Assembly (NCBI GenBank): GCA_963777355.1
Contig: CAVZQK010000055.1
Location: 62,001 to 126,000 of the forward strand
Length of the DNA: 64,000 nt
Reading direction: 5' to 3'
Source of the DNA: DATJHM01 sp963777355
GTDB taxonomy: Bacteria; Chloroflexota; Ktedonobacteria; Ktedonobacterales; Ktedonobacteraceae
A program made the translations under genes and the position numbers. Position 1 is the first letter of the stretch. Each line of letters begins with the position of its first letter. The notes beneath the pieces are model-generated. The model worked only from the letters and a program-made list of their open reading frames with translations. It searched no databases and was not told the origin of the DNA. Shown here one piece after another: positions 8,823 through 18,370 of this stretch.

Positions 8823-9054
8823 CGCACTTATTTAGAGGAAGCCTGTCCAAAAGATCTTTTGAAGAAGAATGGATCAGCTCATGAGAGCGAGGTCAACTCA
8901 GCTTGCAGTGAGGCTGCGACTTGTTCCAAGCGAGCAAGCGTCAGGCGATTCAGCTTGGTTTTCTCCCCGCTAAGCCTGGAACAGATAGGCTTCCTTTCCC
9001 ATCCCAAGCGGTTTTATTGACTCTAAGCAGGCAGTATGCTACAACCAATGCAAA

Positions 9055-10014
9055 ATGGGGGAAAAGCCTACCGTGCCTAGCTATGACAAGATCCCAACCT
9101 ACCTCAACCCAGAACAGCGCCATGCCCTGACACAAATCCCTTCTGACCTCTCTGATCGAGACATTGCACGTCACTACACCTTTACGGAGAAAGAGCGTGA
9201 GCTGATCAATCGTCGAAGACGTGCTTCTAATCGCCTTGGGTTCGCCGTCCAACTGGCCCTGTTGAAGTTTCCTGGTCGTACCCTCATGGAAGTGAAAGAG
9301 GTTCCCAGAGCCGTGCTTACCGCAATTGCCGAGCAAGTCGATGTCCCTGCTTCTGCCTTTACCAGTTATGGTGAGAGGGAGAATACGCTCTATGAACACC
9401 TGGATGAATTACGGAAGGAATGTGGATTTCGTTCTTGTGGCTGGAAAGAGTATATGTTGGTAGCCCGGTCCCTGCTTTCTGACGCGATGGAGAGTGATCG
9501 TCCGCTTCCGCTGATCGAGACCGCACTAGAGCGATTGCGTACCAAGGGTATCCTCGCTCCCTCGATGATCCACATCGAACGCTTGGTGTGGATTGTGCTG
9601 AAGATCGCAGATCGACGACTCTTGCGTACCTTAACCATGCCACTCACGCTGGAGCAGCGAACCAGGTTGGACGGTCTCCTTTTGGCGGAGACCAGTATTG
9701 GTGGCGCGACTCGCCTGAGTTGGTTACGACAGACTCCTAGTGTGGCCTCGCCCAAAAGTATCAAGCAACTGGTCGAGCGTCTCTTGTTTCTGCGCGAACT
9801 GTCACAAGATCTGACTGACCAAGCCCTCGACCAGTTCGATAGGCTGTTGGGCAAACTCTTGCGCAAAGGAGAGCGGTGTCAGGAGAAGCACTTGCGGATC
9901 AATTCGCGCCAGATGAACAGTCACTTGACGATCTTCATGAAAGCGGCAGAGGCATTCTTGCTGGCCAGAACATCGAGTAAAAGGGATAGAGATGTAGTGG
10001 AAAAGGATTGGTAA
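9055..10014 (+). pseudogene. Tn3-family transposase, N-terminal third only (DUF4158)
   Basis: The 319-residue frame matches the DUF4158 N-terminal region of Tn3-type TnpA. It has the opening 'YLNPEQRHALTQIPSDLSDR', then RRRASNRLGFAVQLALLKFP, and later QMNSHLTIFMKAAEAFLLA. Full-length TnpA is close to 1000 residues. Here homology ends at about 9980 and the catalytic DDE domain is absent. No Tn3 inverted repeat or resolvase was seen, so this is a dead remnant. Confidence 0.8.
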
Positions 10015-10015
10015 C

Positions 10016-10162
10016 ATGATAAAAGTCACTTTAGATCACAATTGCAGTATCTCACTTGAGAATGAACTGATTGGAAAGACCTCTCCTAAAGATGCAGAAA
10101 ATGCCCCGTACCTTAATCCTACTTTGGTAGTTTCGATTCGATCGACTCCGCAAGCCAACTGA
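10016..10162 (+). CDS. Short ORF, probable gene fragment
   Basis: ATG 10016 opens 48 residues beginning MIKVTLDHNCSISLENELIG and ending at TGA 10160-10162. The opening looks like a real N-terminus (a strand ending in an Asp, as in PIN-like folds), but the rest does not continue any fold. Its 3' third overlaps the left arm of an inverted repeat, suggesting truncation by insertion. I do not recognise it firmly. Confidence 0.35.
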   Translation: MIKVTLDHNCSISLENELIGKTSPKDAENAPYLNPTLVVSIRSTPQAN

Positions 10163-10252
10163 CAAAAGCTGATCTTTGGCACTCAATGCAAGAGCAATGA
10201 GCTTGCCGGCAGGCTTGAGGAAAATATGCTCAGAGAAACTGCCAAAGTAGGA
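10117..10252. repeat. Inverted repeat pair (~136 bp), MITE-like
   Basis: TCCTACTTTGGTAGTTTC (10117-10134) and GAAACTGCCAAAGTAGGA (10235-10252) are inverted copies with one mismatch in 18. The interior is non-coding apart from the tail of the small ORF. The right arm abuts the stop of the ABC permease gene. Confidence 0.5.
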
Positions 10253-11095
10253 CTAGCGGTTAAGCCGACGATAGGTACGCACCGAGAGCGGCAGGAAGAT
10301 AGCGATGAGGAGTATCGGCCACACGAGTGCCATCAGTACTGCATGCTCGGAGATCCAGGAACCTGCTTGCCATCCGGGGTTCATGAAGAGGTACCGGATA
10401 GCCGAGGTGGTCGCAGAGAGCGGATTCCACTGGGCCATTGCCCCCAACCAGGACGGCATCGTCGACGGGTTCACGAAGACATTCGAGAGAAAACTGATCG
10501 GCCAGACCAGGATTTGCACCGATGTAACCGACTCAGGCCCTTTCGCGATCAGCCCGAAGAAGATCCCGACCCAGAGGAGGGCGAAACGCAGGAGTAGGAG
10601 CAGCCCGACCGCAGCAAGCGCGGCTGACATCCCAGCATGCCAACGCCATCCCAGAAGCAGTCCGGTACCGATCAGGAGAGCCAACCCCACGATGGAGTTG
10701 AGCAGATCAGCAATGCAGCGGCCCAGGACAACGGCTGATGCGCTCATCGGCAGTGACCGGAACCGGTCGGTGACGCCCTTGGATGCGTCAGTAGTGATGG
10801 CGATCATCGTGGTTTCGAGGCCAAAGAGCATGGTCGTGGCAAACATGCCAGGCATCAGAAATTCGAAGTAGTTCCCACCGTTTGGCACGCGAATTGCGCC
10901 GCCAAAGAGCAGTCCAAACATCAGCACGATCATGACCGGGAAGATCCACCCCACGATCACCGCTCCGGGGCGGAGTCGCCAGTGTGTGAGATCTCTGCAA
11001 GTAATGGTCCAGGCATCGGCCATGGCCCAACTGAACCGTGCGATGGGCGAACTGGTTTGGGTGATGCGTTCAGATGGATGAAGCGTTGAGTTCAT
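10253..11095 (-). CDS. ABC-2 type exporter permease (DrrB-like)
   Basis: A 280-residue membrane protein of the DrrB/ABC2_membrane family with about six hydrophobic segments: after a soluble N-terminus of about 45 residues, VIVGWIFPVMIVLMFGLLFG, then segments around MFATTMLFG, LALLIGTGLLLGW, LLLLLRFALLWVGIFFGLIA, the WPISFLSNVFVNPSTMP loop and VWPILLIAIFLPL. Its ATG overlaps the stop of the ATPase gene (ATGA), so the two are translationally coupled. DrrAB exporters move drugs or lipids; the substrate here is unknown. Confidence 0.9.
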   Translation of the reverse strand: MNSTLHPSERITQTSSPIARFSWAMADAWTITCRDLTHWRLRPGAVIVGWIFPVMIVLMFGLLFGGAIRVPNGGNYFEFLMPGMFATTMLFGLETTMIAITTDASKGVTDRFRSLPMSASAVVLGRCIADLLNSIVGLALLIGTGLLLGWRWHAGMSAALAAVGLLLLLRFALLWVGIFFGLIAKGPESVTSVQILVWPISFLSNVFVNPSTMPSWLGAMAQWNPLSATTSAIRYLFMNPGWQAGSWISEHAVLMALVWPILLIAIFLPLSVRTYRRLNR

Positions 11096-12114
11096 AATGC
11101 AACCTCCAATGCGTTTTCTGCCTCTGCGGAACCGGTGAGATGAAGGAAGACTTCATCGAGGGTTGGTCGGCGCAGAGCGAGGTCTTCCGGCTCGATTCCT
11201 GCCTCCGAGAGTGCCGTTGCAACGGTGATCAGGGATCTAGTCCGATCCGTGACGGGAACGCTGATCCGGTTGATCTGCGCATCGATGCGGATGTCACCGC
11301 AGGCAACTGGCTTCACGATCTGCGCCACGGTGGCTGTCTCGACTCCAGGGCGCAAAACGATGTCAAGCCAGTCCCCACCCAGGGCGGACTTGAGTGAATT
11401 TGGAGTGCCCTCGGCAATAACCCGTCCCTCCTTGAGCATGCAGATGCGATGAGCAAGCTGATCAGCCTCCTCAAGATACTGGGTCGTCAGCAACACCGTT
11501 GTACCAGCCCCAACCAGTGATCGAATGGCGGTCCAGACCTCTCGCCGGCCTGCCGGATCGAGTCCGGCGGTCGGTTCATCCACGAAGAGCACCGAGGGGG
11601 AGACAATCAGACTTGCGGCAAGATCCAGGCGGCGGCGCATTCCACCAGAGAACGTGCTGACCGGCGTTTTGCCAGCCTCCCTCAACGCGAACTGTTCCAG
11701 TAATGCGTCAGCACGAAGCTCGGCCTGGTGGCCGGAGAGATGGTTGAGCCGAGCGAACATCACCAGATTTTGGCGACCGGTCAAAATCTCATCAACTGCA
11801 GCATATTGACCGACCAATCCGATATGCTCACGCACTTGTCGTGCCTGTGTCGTGACATCGAACCCAGCCACGCATGCCTGACCATCATCGAGTTCGAGTA
11901 AGGTGGACAGGATTTTCACCGCTGTGGTTTTCCCTGCCCCGTTCGGGCCAAGAAGCCCACAGACTGTTCCGGACTGTACCTCAAGATCGAACCCGTTGAG
12001 TCCAGTCCCAGCTTTTGCTCCTGCATAGTGCTTGCGCACCCCGTGTGCGGCAATGGCGAGTGCTCTACTTTCCATAGATACGCTTCTTTCTCTTTTTTCG
12101 CTTGTCTCTTGCAT
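11092..12114 (-). CDS. ABC exporter ATP-binding protein (DrrA-like)
   Basis: Daunorubicin-resistance-type ATPase. Walker A is GLLGPNGAGKTTAVKIL. Signature motif is TFSGGMRRRLDLAASLIV, with the Met-Arg pair typical of DrrA. Walker B is SVLFVDEPTAGLDP, the H-loop region is TTQYLEEADQLA, and the DrrA C-terminal extension runs to the EVAL end. ATG 12114 (after GGAGAG) is chosen; ATG 12075 (MESRALAI, after AGAAAGAAG) is also plausible. It forms an exporter with the overlapping permease gene. The gene diverges from a TetR regulator with a palindrome between them. Confidence 0.92.
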   Translation of the reverse strand: MQETSEKRERSVSMESRALAIAAHGVRKHYAGAKAGTGLNGFDLEVQSGTVCGLLGPNGAGKTTAVKILSTLLELDDGQACVAGFDVTTQARQVREHIGLVGQYAAVDEILTGRQNLVMFARLNHLSGHQAELRADALLEQFALREAGKTPVSTFSGGMRRRLDLAASLIVSPSVLFVDEPTAGLDPAGRREVWTAIRSLVGAGTTVLLTTQYLEEADQLAHRICMLKEGRVIAEGTPNSLKSALGGDWLDIVLRPGVETATVAQIVKPVACGDIRIDAQINRISVPVTDRTRSLITVATALSEAGIEPEDLALRRPTLDEVFLHLTGSAEAENALEVAL

Positions 12115-12148
12115 AACTTGCTCTCTCCAGAGCAACCAACAATGTTGC

Positions 12149-12181
12149 ATAGCGTACATCGTACCGTACAGGGTACGCTAT
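12149..12181. promoter_or_regulatory. Operator palindrome between DrrA-like gene and TetR gene
   Basis: ATAGCGTAC at 12149-12157 and GTACGCTAT at 12173-12181 are perfect inverted arms. Further GTAC half-sites lie between them. Placed in the divergent intergenic region, this is the likely binding site of the adjacent TetR protein, controlling both the exporter and itself. Confidence 0.65.
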
Positions 12182-12239
12182 GTGATAGAATAGTGTCAAG
12201 AAGAGAGCAGTGACTGCATCCCAATTGGAGAATATACTT

Positions 12240-13025
12240 GTGAACCACAAAAACCCTTCACCCGCTGACCCAGCCAGAAGTCTGGCTCTACTTTGGGGTT
12301 CCCAGACCGAGGCGGGGCGTTCGGGCCTGACGCTGAAAGCCATCGTGGCTGCTGCCATAGACATCGCGGACACGGACGGTGTAGATGCCCTTTCGATGCG
12401 GAATGTGGCTGAACGGCTGCGCGTAGGGACCATGTCCCTCTACACCCATGTTCCGGGCAAGGCCGACCTCATTGACCTCATGTTCGATACAGCTTACGGA
12501 GAACTTTATGAAAGCGTCGCGGGTCCATCGCAGCAACCAGGAGGCTGGCGTGGCGCGCTTCAATTTATCGCGAAACGAAACTGGGATCTCTACCACAGGC
12601 ACCCGTGGATGTTGCAGGCCGCTACTGGGCGTTCAGTTCTTGGTCCCCATGCTGCCATCAAATATGAAGCCGAACTCCGCCCACTTGATAAACTCGGACT
12701 CAGTGATGTGGAGATGGACGCTGTGCTCGCCCTTGTTCTGACTCATGTGGAGGGTGCTGCTCGCGCTCAGGCGACGCGTGATCGTACCCAACAAGACAGC
12801 GGGATGACGGATGAGCAATGGTGGGTCGCCCGCGCGCCGCTTCTGGACAAACTCATCGACCCGGCTCGTTTCCCGGTGGCAACACGGGTTGGAACATCTG
12901 CCGGGCAGGAATATCAAAGTGCCTCCAGCCCAGAATTTGCCTTCACATTCGGACTGGAGCGTATTCTAGCTGGTATTGCTGAACTCATTGCAGCGAAAAA
13001 CAGCGAAGAAAACACCAATCATTGA
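12240..13025 (+). CDS. TetR/AcrR-family repressor (TetR_C-type)
   Basis: A 261-residue regulator. The N-terminal helix-turn-helix reads LTLKAIVAAAIDIADTDG, then LSMRNVAERLRVGTMSLYTH. The long C-terminal domain is of the tetracycline-repressor type, including the HVEGAARAQ segment. GTG at 12240 is chosen because GGAG lies 9 bases upstream; an earlier GTG at 12210 lacks a proper site. Divergent orientation to the DrrAB-like exporter and the palindrome between them suggest it represses that exporter until a drug ligand binds. Confidence 0.88.
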   Translation: MNHKNPSPADPARSLALLWGSQTEAGRSGLTLKAIVAAAIDIADTDGVDALSMRNVAERLRVGTMSLYTHVPGKADLIDLMFDTAYGELYESVAGPSQQPGGWRGALQFIAKRNWDLYHRHPWMLQAATGRSVLGPHAAIKYEAELRPLDKLGLSDVEMDAVLALVLTHVEGAARAQATRDRTQQDSGMTDEQWWVARAPLLDKLIDPARFPVATRVGTSAGQEYQSASSPEFAFTFGLERILAGIAELIAAKNSEENTNH

Positions 13026-13116
13026 AGATCTTTCCTTGAAGGGGTCACTCTTGTGCTTTTATGATTCTTCCGCTTTCATCATGGGAATAGCACCTAATGA
13101 GAGGACGAGTTTGAAA

Positions 13117-13498
13117 TCACAAAGTGCTGCACAGAGTTTCATAGATTTTCCCTTCATGGATACGAAAAATGAGCATGCCCATCTCCGTTACGCGCTGCTT
13201 TTTTGAGGGAATATCGAGCAGACCTCCTTGATAGGTCGTTTGACCCGAGTAACGAACCACAATATTGTCTCCGATATCAAGAATTCTCATGGATCTTCCA
13301 TTCTGCATCGGTAAAACTGGCACGATACCAATGGAGCCATTTTTTGAATGCATCAGGACCCTGTGCTGCTATCTTGCCACTTGGGTCAGTAGAGATAAAC
13401 TCAGAAGCAAGAAGTTCGTCAAGGATGCTCAAGTTGCCGTGAGTAAATACATCGTCCATCCAGCGCTCAACAATGCTTGTATGTTCATGTGATGCCAT
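13117..13498 (-). pseudogene. SnoaL-like/ester-cyclase-family protein with a frameshift
   Basis: The first frame gives MASHEHTSIVERWMDDVFTH, then GPDAFKKWLHWYRASFTDAE, ending at a premature stop at 13277. The next frame continues in register with ILDIGDNIVVRYSGQTTYQG and MGMLIFRIHEGKIYE. Together this is a SnoaL-like polyketide-cyclase/NTF2 fold of about 125 residues. Removing one A at about 13289 restores one frame. The C-terminus is short for the family. Function in the NTF2 superfamily is too varied to predict. Confidence 0.7.
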
Positions 13499-14138
13499 AC
13501 TTGATTCCTCCGAAAAAATCTTCTTTGTAGATTATATCAAAAACCCACGGGATGCCCAACGAGCTGGTGCGGAGAAGTCGAAGGGGCTTGAGACCGTCTT
13601 TCCTTGCTCTTTCCCTTTCATCAGGAAGAGGTCTTTTTGACCCTCGACCAGAAACAAGCGAAAGCCTTGAACAAGCCTAGAAAGCCACTTCCGCCAAATG
13701 TGTAGCGAGGTACGCGCATCCCGTCCGTGGGCACATGGAGTGTGCAATTATCCTGGACATTGGTTCCACGCCCAATGATGATGGGTGAGAGATCGGCACG
13801 AACGACCGTGTTGTACCAGATGCTGATTCCTTTTCTACTCCCAAATCCCCCCTCTAAGCAAGTGGCAATTCATGCAGAAGATGAGAATAGCATATTTTCA
13901 AGAGAGATGTTGGAGAGAGACGCCGAGAAGCTCGCCTGAGTTCTTCTGTTTTCGTGGAACATCTTTTTTCTCTGTTTCCTGGTGGCCTCAAGAATGCTTT
14001 CAAGGGTTCTATTTTTGCCTCAAATGCTCTTCAAATCACTGATTTCCCCTCTTGCTTAGAGGGGAAATCGGGGGGAGAAAATGTTGGGAGCCCTGTATGG
14101 ATGATCCTACCTGCGTCTGTGGAAAACGAGGATCGGGG
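13499..14138. other. 640-bp non-coding stretch with inverted repeats
   Basis: No credible gene. A 11-bp perfect hairpin, GATTTCCCCTC (14041-14051) with its complement at 14059-14069, lies at the right. An inverted partial copy (CCCCCTCTAAGCAAG) is at about 13848-13862. The two could be the ends of a degenerate 230-bp element. Confidence 0.45.
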
Positions 14139-15290
14139 TTAATTGCGGAAGACGTTTTGGCCTGCAAGAAAGGCTGTCAGATCCTTACGATCCCAAAATG
14201 AGGAATTTGAATTTGGGAATTTGGGATCGAAGAAACCGCCAACGGCAAATGACATATTAGCAAATCCCCAGAGGGCTTCCGTTTCAGAGATAGCGCGGAG
14301 CGCGTCTCGCTGGAGATCGGTCAGGTCAAAGACCGTCATGGTGCGTGTGATCCTCTGCTCTCCAAAGGCGAAGTAGAGCAGGTTGGGGACCAGGGTGAGA
14401 CCACTCCAGGCATTGCTATTCCTGACGGCGCGGAGCAAGGTTGGTATTACGAGAGGAGCGATAGAAAGGCCGATGCAACGCAGAGCAAGACTGACGTAAG
14501 CATCAAAGTCTATTTCGGCAAAGGGAAGTTCGCCGAAGCGAGTTTTGATGTCTAAGGGGAGATCGTAGCTTCCAATGAGCACATGCAAAGCTTGCTGGCC
14601 GGTCTGCTGCTTAAGCGCGAAAGCAGTGCCCATAGCCGCAGCAACCTGGATGAGGGGATCTTCTGCTATTTGAAGCATGTGTGCGAAGAACAGAGCGGTC
14701 TCTTCGTGCTCGTGCAGTAGTAGACCCAGACTGAGCAATAGACTGGCACTTACCAGTGGAGATGCTTCTACTGCAAGGTGTTGTTTCATCGCTGGCACCA
14801 CCACGGCTGCGTACGATTGGCAGCAAGAGAGCGTACGGGCGGCAGAAGCACGCAGTTCGGGATCTGGTGACTGCAATAGATGCAGATAGGTTGGATAGCC
14901 AGCAGCCACCGCATCACTGGCGGCTTGGACCCAACTCAGTTCTTCAGCAATCTGCTGTTGCATCTCAGGCGTATCCCGGCGCTCTGGTTCGCGCACATGA
15001 ACATCGCAATAGGAGGCACCATGGGCAATCGTCGCCAGATAGTTAAGTAGTTCGGTCTTATTTTGTACTTCGGGCGCTTCTAGCAGTTCACAAAAAAAAG
15101 GGACGACATAAGCAGTTGAACTATAGACTGTACCCTGATGAGTGACATTAGACCAGAGGTGGCTTAGTGCCTCCTCGTAGACCTCCTGTTCAGGAGAGGC
15201 AAGAGCACGAACGAGATCGGGGACATCGCTGGCCTCGCCATATGCATGACCCAATTTATTCCAGGGGACAGAGTTGAGTGTTTCTAGCAT
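14139..15290 (-). CDS. HEAT-repeat protein
   Basis: A 383-residue all-helical protein. Repeating helical pairs with the HEAT pattern are visible, for example DVPDLVRALASPEQEVYEEA, LLQSPDPELRASAARTLSCC and LQIAEDPLIQVAAAMGTAFA, followed by a less repetitive C-terminal third. There is no signal peptide or enzymatic motif. Such proteins are usually binding scaffolds; bacterial relatives are mostly annotated only as HEAT-repeat proteins. ATG 15290 follows AAAGGAA. It appears monocistronic. Confidence 0.75.
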   Translation of the reverse strand: MLETLNSVPWNKLGHAYGEASDVPDLVRALASPEQEVYEEALSHLWSNVTHQGTVYSSTAYVVPFFCELLEAPEVQNKTELLNYLATIAHGASYCDVHVREPERRDTPEMQQQIAEELSWVQAASDAVAAGYPTYLHLLQSPDPELRASAARTLSCCQSYAAVVVPAMKQHLAVEASPLVSASLLLSLGLLLHEHEETALFFAHMLQIAEDPLIQVAAAMGTAFALKQQTGQQALHVLIGSYDLPLDIKTRFGELPFAEIDFDAYVSLALRCIGLSIAPLVIPTLLRAVRNSNAWSGLTLVPNLLYFAFGEQRITRTMTVFDLTDLQRDALRAISETEALWGFANMSFAVGGFFDPKFPNSNSSFWDRKDLTAFLAGQNVFRN

Positions 15291-15440
15291 GGATTTCCTT
15301 TCCAGTGTCTGGACATATGAAACCTGAAATGCACACGAGAAGCTATTCTAATACAGGGCAGAATAAGTGGAAATAGAATAATAGGCCATGACCGCATTTC
15401 GCGCCCTCGCAATAGGGCGAGAGGACCGCGCGGCGAGGCG

Positions 15441-15465
15441 GTCAGAGATCAACAGCCGACCCTAC
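15441..15465 (+). repeat. Dispersed intergenic repeat, family A
   Basis: GTCAGAGATCAACAGCCGAC followed by CCTAC. Near-identical copies occur at 31889-31909 and 59839-59863. All three copies lie outside intact genes. The surrounding 15.35-15.57 kb spacer holds no gene. Confidence 0.6.
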
Positions 15466-15576
15466 GTGGTCTCTACGGCGCGAGAAGGGTCTGCTGGAGG
15501 TGTTACAAATGCCTGGACAGGCTGATGAGTGGGGCTTTACGGCACTCCAAAATACACGGGTGGAAGAAAGATCTCG

Positions 15577-16531
15577 CTAAGGCGTTGTGGCGATCTGGAT
15601 CATTTGCTGGGCCAGGCAGAGGAGGGCTTCGCGTAGCTCAACGGGGTGCTGAATGGTAAAAGGCAGATCCAGGCTCATCAGATAGCGGGCCACAGAAGGG
15701 AGGTGGCAGTGATGGGTCTGAAAGAGCACACCTGTTGAGGTAGGGACCAGACTGCCATAGGTAACCGGGATTTTCTGTTTGACGATGTGCAGTTCAGCTT
15801 GAAATTCGATCTCAATAGTCCAGGTGGCGGGTATGGTGATCAGGCGGGCGGTGGCAAAGGCCCGGCAATCGAAATCCTCGTCACGTTGAAAGGTTTCCGG
15901 AGAGACGTTGTACGTTTTGCATACGGTCCAGGCGAAACAGACGGAATTCCTGGCGCAATAGACAATAGGCGACAACGTACCAATGACCATGTGAGCCAAC
16001 CAGACTATATGGCTCGATCTGGCGCTGAGTAACCTTGTTGTGTTGCGAACAGTAATCAAGATGCAGGCGCTGATGCTGCTGGATGGCTTCGCTCAAGCTG
16101 ACCAGCAGGGCAAGATCGGGCTTTTCCTGGTGCTCATGGGGAGAGAGAATCATAGAGGAGGAGATGGCGTGCAAGCGTTCACGTCCACTCGCCGGAAGGA
16201 CACGCGAGAGCTTCGCCAGCGCCCCTTCAACCGCAACCGATGACAGTTCAATCTCCAGCCAGGGCGTCCCCAGCAGACCAAGAGCCAGCACGGTTGCCTC
16301 TTCTTCCGTGAAGAGAAGTGGGGGCAGACGATAGCCTGGACGCAGCCGGTAACCACCACCGGGGCCACGCGTCCCCTCAACGGGTATACCCAGTTCTTGA
16401 AGCATCAGAATGTAGCGGCGTACACTGCGCTTCTCGACTTCAAGACGGCCAGCTAGCTCCTCGCCACTGAGATAAGGATGGGTTTGCAACAGCTCAAGAA
16501 TAGTAAGCAGGCGTGTCGTAGGATGATACAT
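15577..16531 (-). pseudogene. HTH_11-WYL transcriptional regulator with a frameshift
   Basis: From ATG 16531 (after TTGGAG) the protein has an N-terminal winged helix (TRLLTILELLQTHPYLSGEE, EKRSVRRYILMLQELGIPVE), the GGGYRLRPGYRLPPLLFTEE hinge and a WYL domain (IEPYSLVGSHGHWYVVAYC, EFRLFRLDRMQNVQRLS). It then hits a stop at 15881. Continuing in the next frame gives TFQRDEDFDCRAFA and the WCX-type C-terminus to 15577. Dropping one G at about 15900 restores a protein of about 317 residues. WYL regulators sense nucleic-acid or small ligands; no obvious target is adjacent. Confidence 0.8.
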
Positions 16532-16797
16532 TGCGGTTTTCTCCAAAGACTAAGAAATAGAAGCACAAACACTCGAAATCTGACTACCTGCCTCTTCTCA
16601 AAAACGCGAATATGCAAATAAAGGTTCTCGCAAACACAGCTAAATCTACCTGGAACAGCTTAAAATGTCAAGCTATTTTATATCAGGTCATTAGTAGCGC
16701 ACAGGCTAAAAAGGTAAGAATTTAAACTTGAAATCCACATATATCACTTTGTTACTTGTCCTTCCATTTAGAACTGAATCCTGCTAGAATAATTATC

Positions 16798-17136
16798 ATG
16801 AATAAAAGAAAAGAAATTCTCAACGATTATAAGGAACGGAAAGCCGCTGGTGGAGTCTATATCATCACCAATATGCTAAATGGAAAGTACTTTATAGGGC
16901 ATGCGGCTAATCTGAAAAGCGTACAAAACCGCTTTCAATTCTCGGTTACGACAGGGTCTGCGATTAACAGCAAGCTACAAAAGGACTGGAAAGAAGTGGA
17001 GCCAGGAACGTTCACCCTTGAAGTGCTTGAGGAGCTTGAGCAAAAGCCCAACCAGAGCGACGCTGAGTTTATGGATGAGCTGAAGACACTTGAGGAGCTC
17101 TGTCGTGGCAATCTGGATGCTGCAAAAGAATATTAA
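16798..17136 (+). CDS. GIY-YIG nuclease-family protein
   Basis: A 112-residue protein. The paired strands GGVYIITNMLNGKYFIGHA are the GIY-YIG motif in the variant GVY...FIG, followed by the Arg of QNRFQFS and a C-terminal acidic helix (EFMDELKTLEELCRGN). ATG 16798 removes 14 non-homologous residues of a longer frame. These stand-alone small members are often chromosomal with unknown roles; the fold is that of homing endonucleases and UvrC, so a nicking activity is possible but unproven. Confidence 0.75.
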   Translation: MNKRKEILNDYKERKAAGGVYIITNMLNGKYFIGHAANLKSVQNRFQFSVTTGSAINSKLQKDWKEVEPGTFTLEVLEELEQKPNQSDAEFMDELKTLEELCRGNLDAAKEY

Positions 17137-17155
17137 GCAATACCGGTGAAGATTA

Positions 17156-17605
17156 TTAACGAGAGAAACTTACGATGGCAATCCACAACTGCAATAGCCC
17201 GGCGAAGGTGAATAATGCGACGCGAATCCAATTGGTACGAACAAGCGTTTGATAAAGAGAATTGATGTCCCCAGTTGGTAAAACCACCTGTTTCAGTTTT
17301 CCCTGCCCTCGTCCCCACCAAAATGCTGTCCCGCTATACGCGAGTAGCTGTATGATGAGTGCGAGCCAGAGCATCCATAGAGGAACCGACGGACGCCAGA
17401 AAAGTTGAGCACAAATCCCTACGAAGGACACGGCTGCCAGAGGGAAAATAGACCACCATACACTATGCCACCATGCAAGATGGTACGCATCAAATGTCTC
17501 TCTACCAACATGTTTCCAAAGCTGCCAATCTACCTGGGTTAACCAGATAGTTCCAACGTTATAAAATGCTGCTGCAAGATTGAGGAGAACAAGCCAGTTA
17601 TACAT
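17156..17605 (-). CDS. Four-helix integral membrane protein of unknown function
   Basis: A 149-residue protein with hydrophobic segments at about residues 4-22, 48-66, 72-95 and 125-146 (ending RVALFTFAGLLQLWIAIVSF). A conserved-looking W/H-rich loop (LAWWHSVWW) suggests a DUF1772-like or related small membrane family, but no function is known. ATG 17605 follows GAAGGGG. It lies 36 bp downstream of the TetR gene on the same strand and may be its co-transcribed target. Confidence 0.65.
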   Translation of the reverse strand: MYNWLVLLNLAAAFYNVGTIWLTQVDWQLWKHVGRETFDAYHLAWWHSVWWSIFPLAAVSFVGICAQLFWRPSVPLWMLWLALIIQLLAYSGTAFWWGRGQGKLKQVVLPTGDINSLYQTLVRTNWIRVALFTFAGLLQLWIAIVSFSR

Positions 17606-17640
17606 ATGGATTTACCCCTTCCTCGTAAAAGAACATTGAA

Positions 17641-18293
17641 TCAGTTCATGAGCCTGTGCTCGACATCTGCTCGAATACGGTCAAAATCGATTGCACCTGG
17701 ATTCGTCATCCAGTGAAGAGTGGTCCCTTTATTGAGCAGGATCAGCCAGGTTGCCATGCTATCCGGATCAAGATCCGCACGAAACAGGCCCTGCTCTCTG
17801 CCATCGCGAATGACCTGGACAAGATAGGCATGCCATCCCTCATCTAACCACTTGAGCATATGATGGATTGCTGGATCGTGCAGTGAACGGAGAACGAGCT
17901 CATTGAAAACAATAAACATATCCGGCTTTTCTTGCAAAAGATATTGCAACTCTGCAAGCTCTCCACGAATTTTCTCCACTGGAGTCTTCATCTCAAAAGG
18001 AGAATCTGGCAAGTATGCCGTCATAAACTGCTGAAGCAGATATTCGACCACGCTCTGAATGAGATCTTCCTTTTGGCGAAGTAATAATGAAGAGTGGCAA
18101 TGTTCACGCCAGCGCGTGTCGCAACATTTCTCGTCCGGAGACCTTCAAAGCCTCTTTCTGCGATGAGATGGTAAGCCGCCAGTACCAACGATCTCCGCCG
18201 TTCATCGCCTTGTGTTTTGGGCGCGACACCCTCACTAAGGATTTGCTCAGCTACGACATTGATGTCCTGAGAGGGTCGCTCAATAGGGTCCAT
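17641..18293 (-). pseudogene. TetR/AcrR-family regulator with a frameshift
   Basis: ATG 18293 follows GGAGAAG. The helix-turn-helix LVLAAYHLIAERGFEGLRTR, NVATRAGVNIATLHYYFAKR is intact, then the frame ends at 18021. The continuation in the second frame (VVEYLLQQFMTAYLPDSPFE to RADVEHRLMN) is a full ligand-binding domain. Adding one base to the AAAA run near 18080 (giving KKEDLIQS) restores a protein of about 217 residues. A near-consensus promoter flanked by inverted operators precedes it, so the gene is autoregulated in design. Confidence 0.8.
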
Positions 18294-18306
18294 AATTTCT
18301 TCTCCA

Positions 18307-18358
18307 TCAATTGATTGATTAAGTATAAATCAGAAATATCGCTTTGTCAATCAATTGA
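18307..18358 (-). promoter_or_regulatory. Promoter with two inverted operator half-sites for the TetR gene
   Basis: On the minus strand, TTGACA (18350-18345) and TATACT (18327-18322) are separated by exactly 17 bases. TCAATTGATTGA at 18307-18318 and its perfect inverted copy at 18347-18358 flank the promoter, overlapping the -35 box. This is a strong sigma-70-type promoter with a classical autoregulatory layout. Confidence 0.75.
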
Positions 18359-18370
18359 TTAGCAGAATCA

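Noticed and set aside
14041..14069. Intrinsic terminator of the HEAT-repeat gene
   Set aside because: The stem is strong, but no T-run follows on the minus strand and a G-run follows on the plus strand; treated as part of a repeat.
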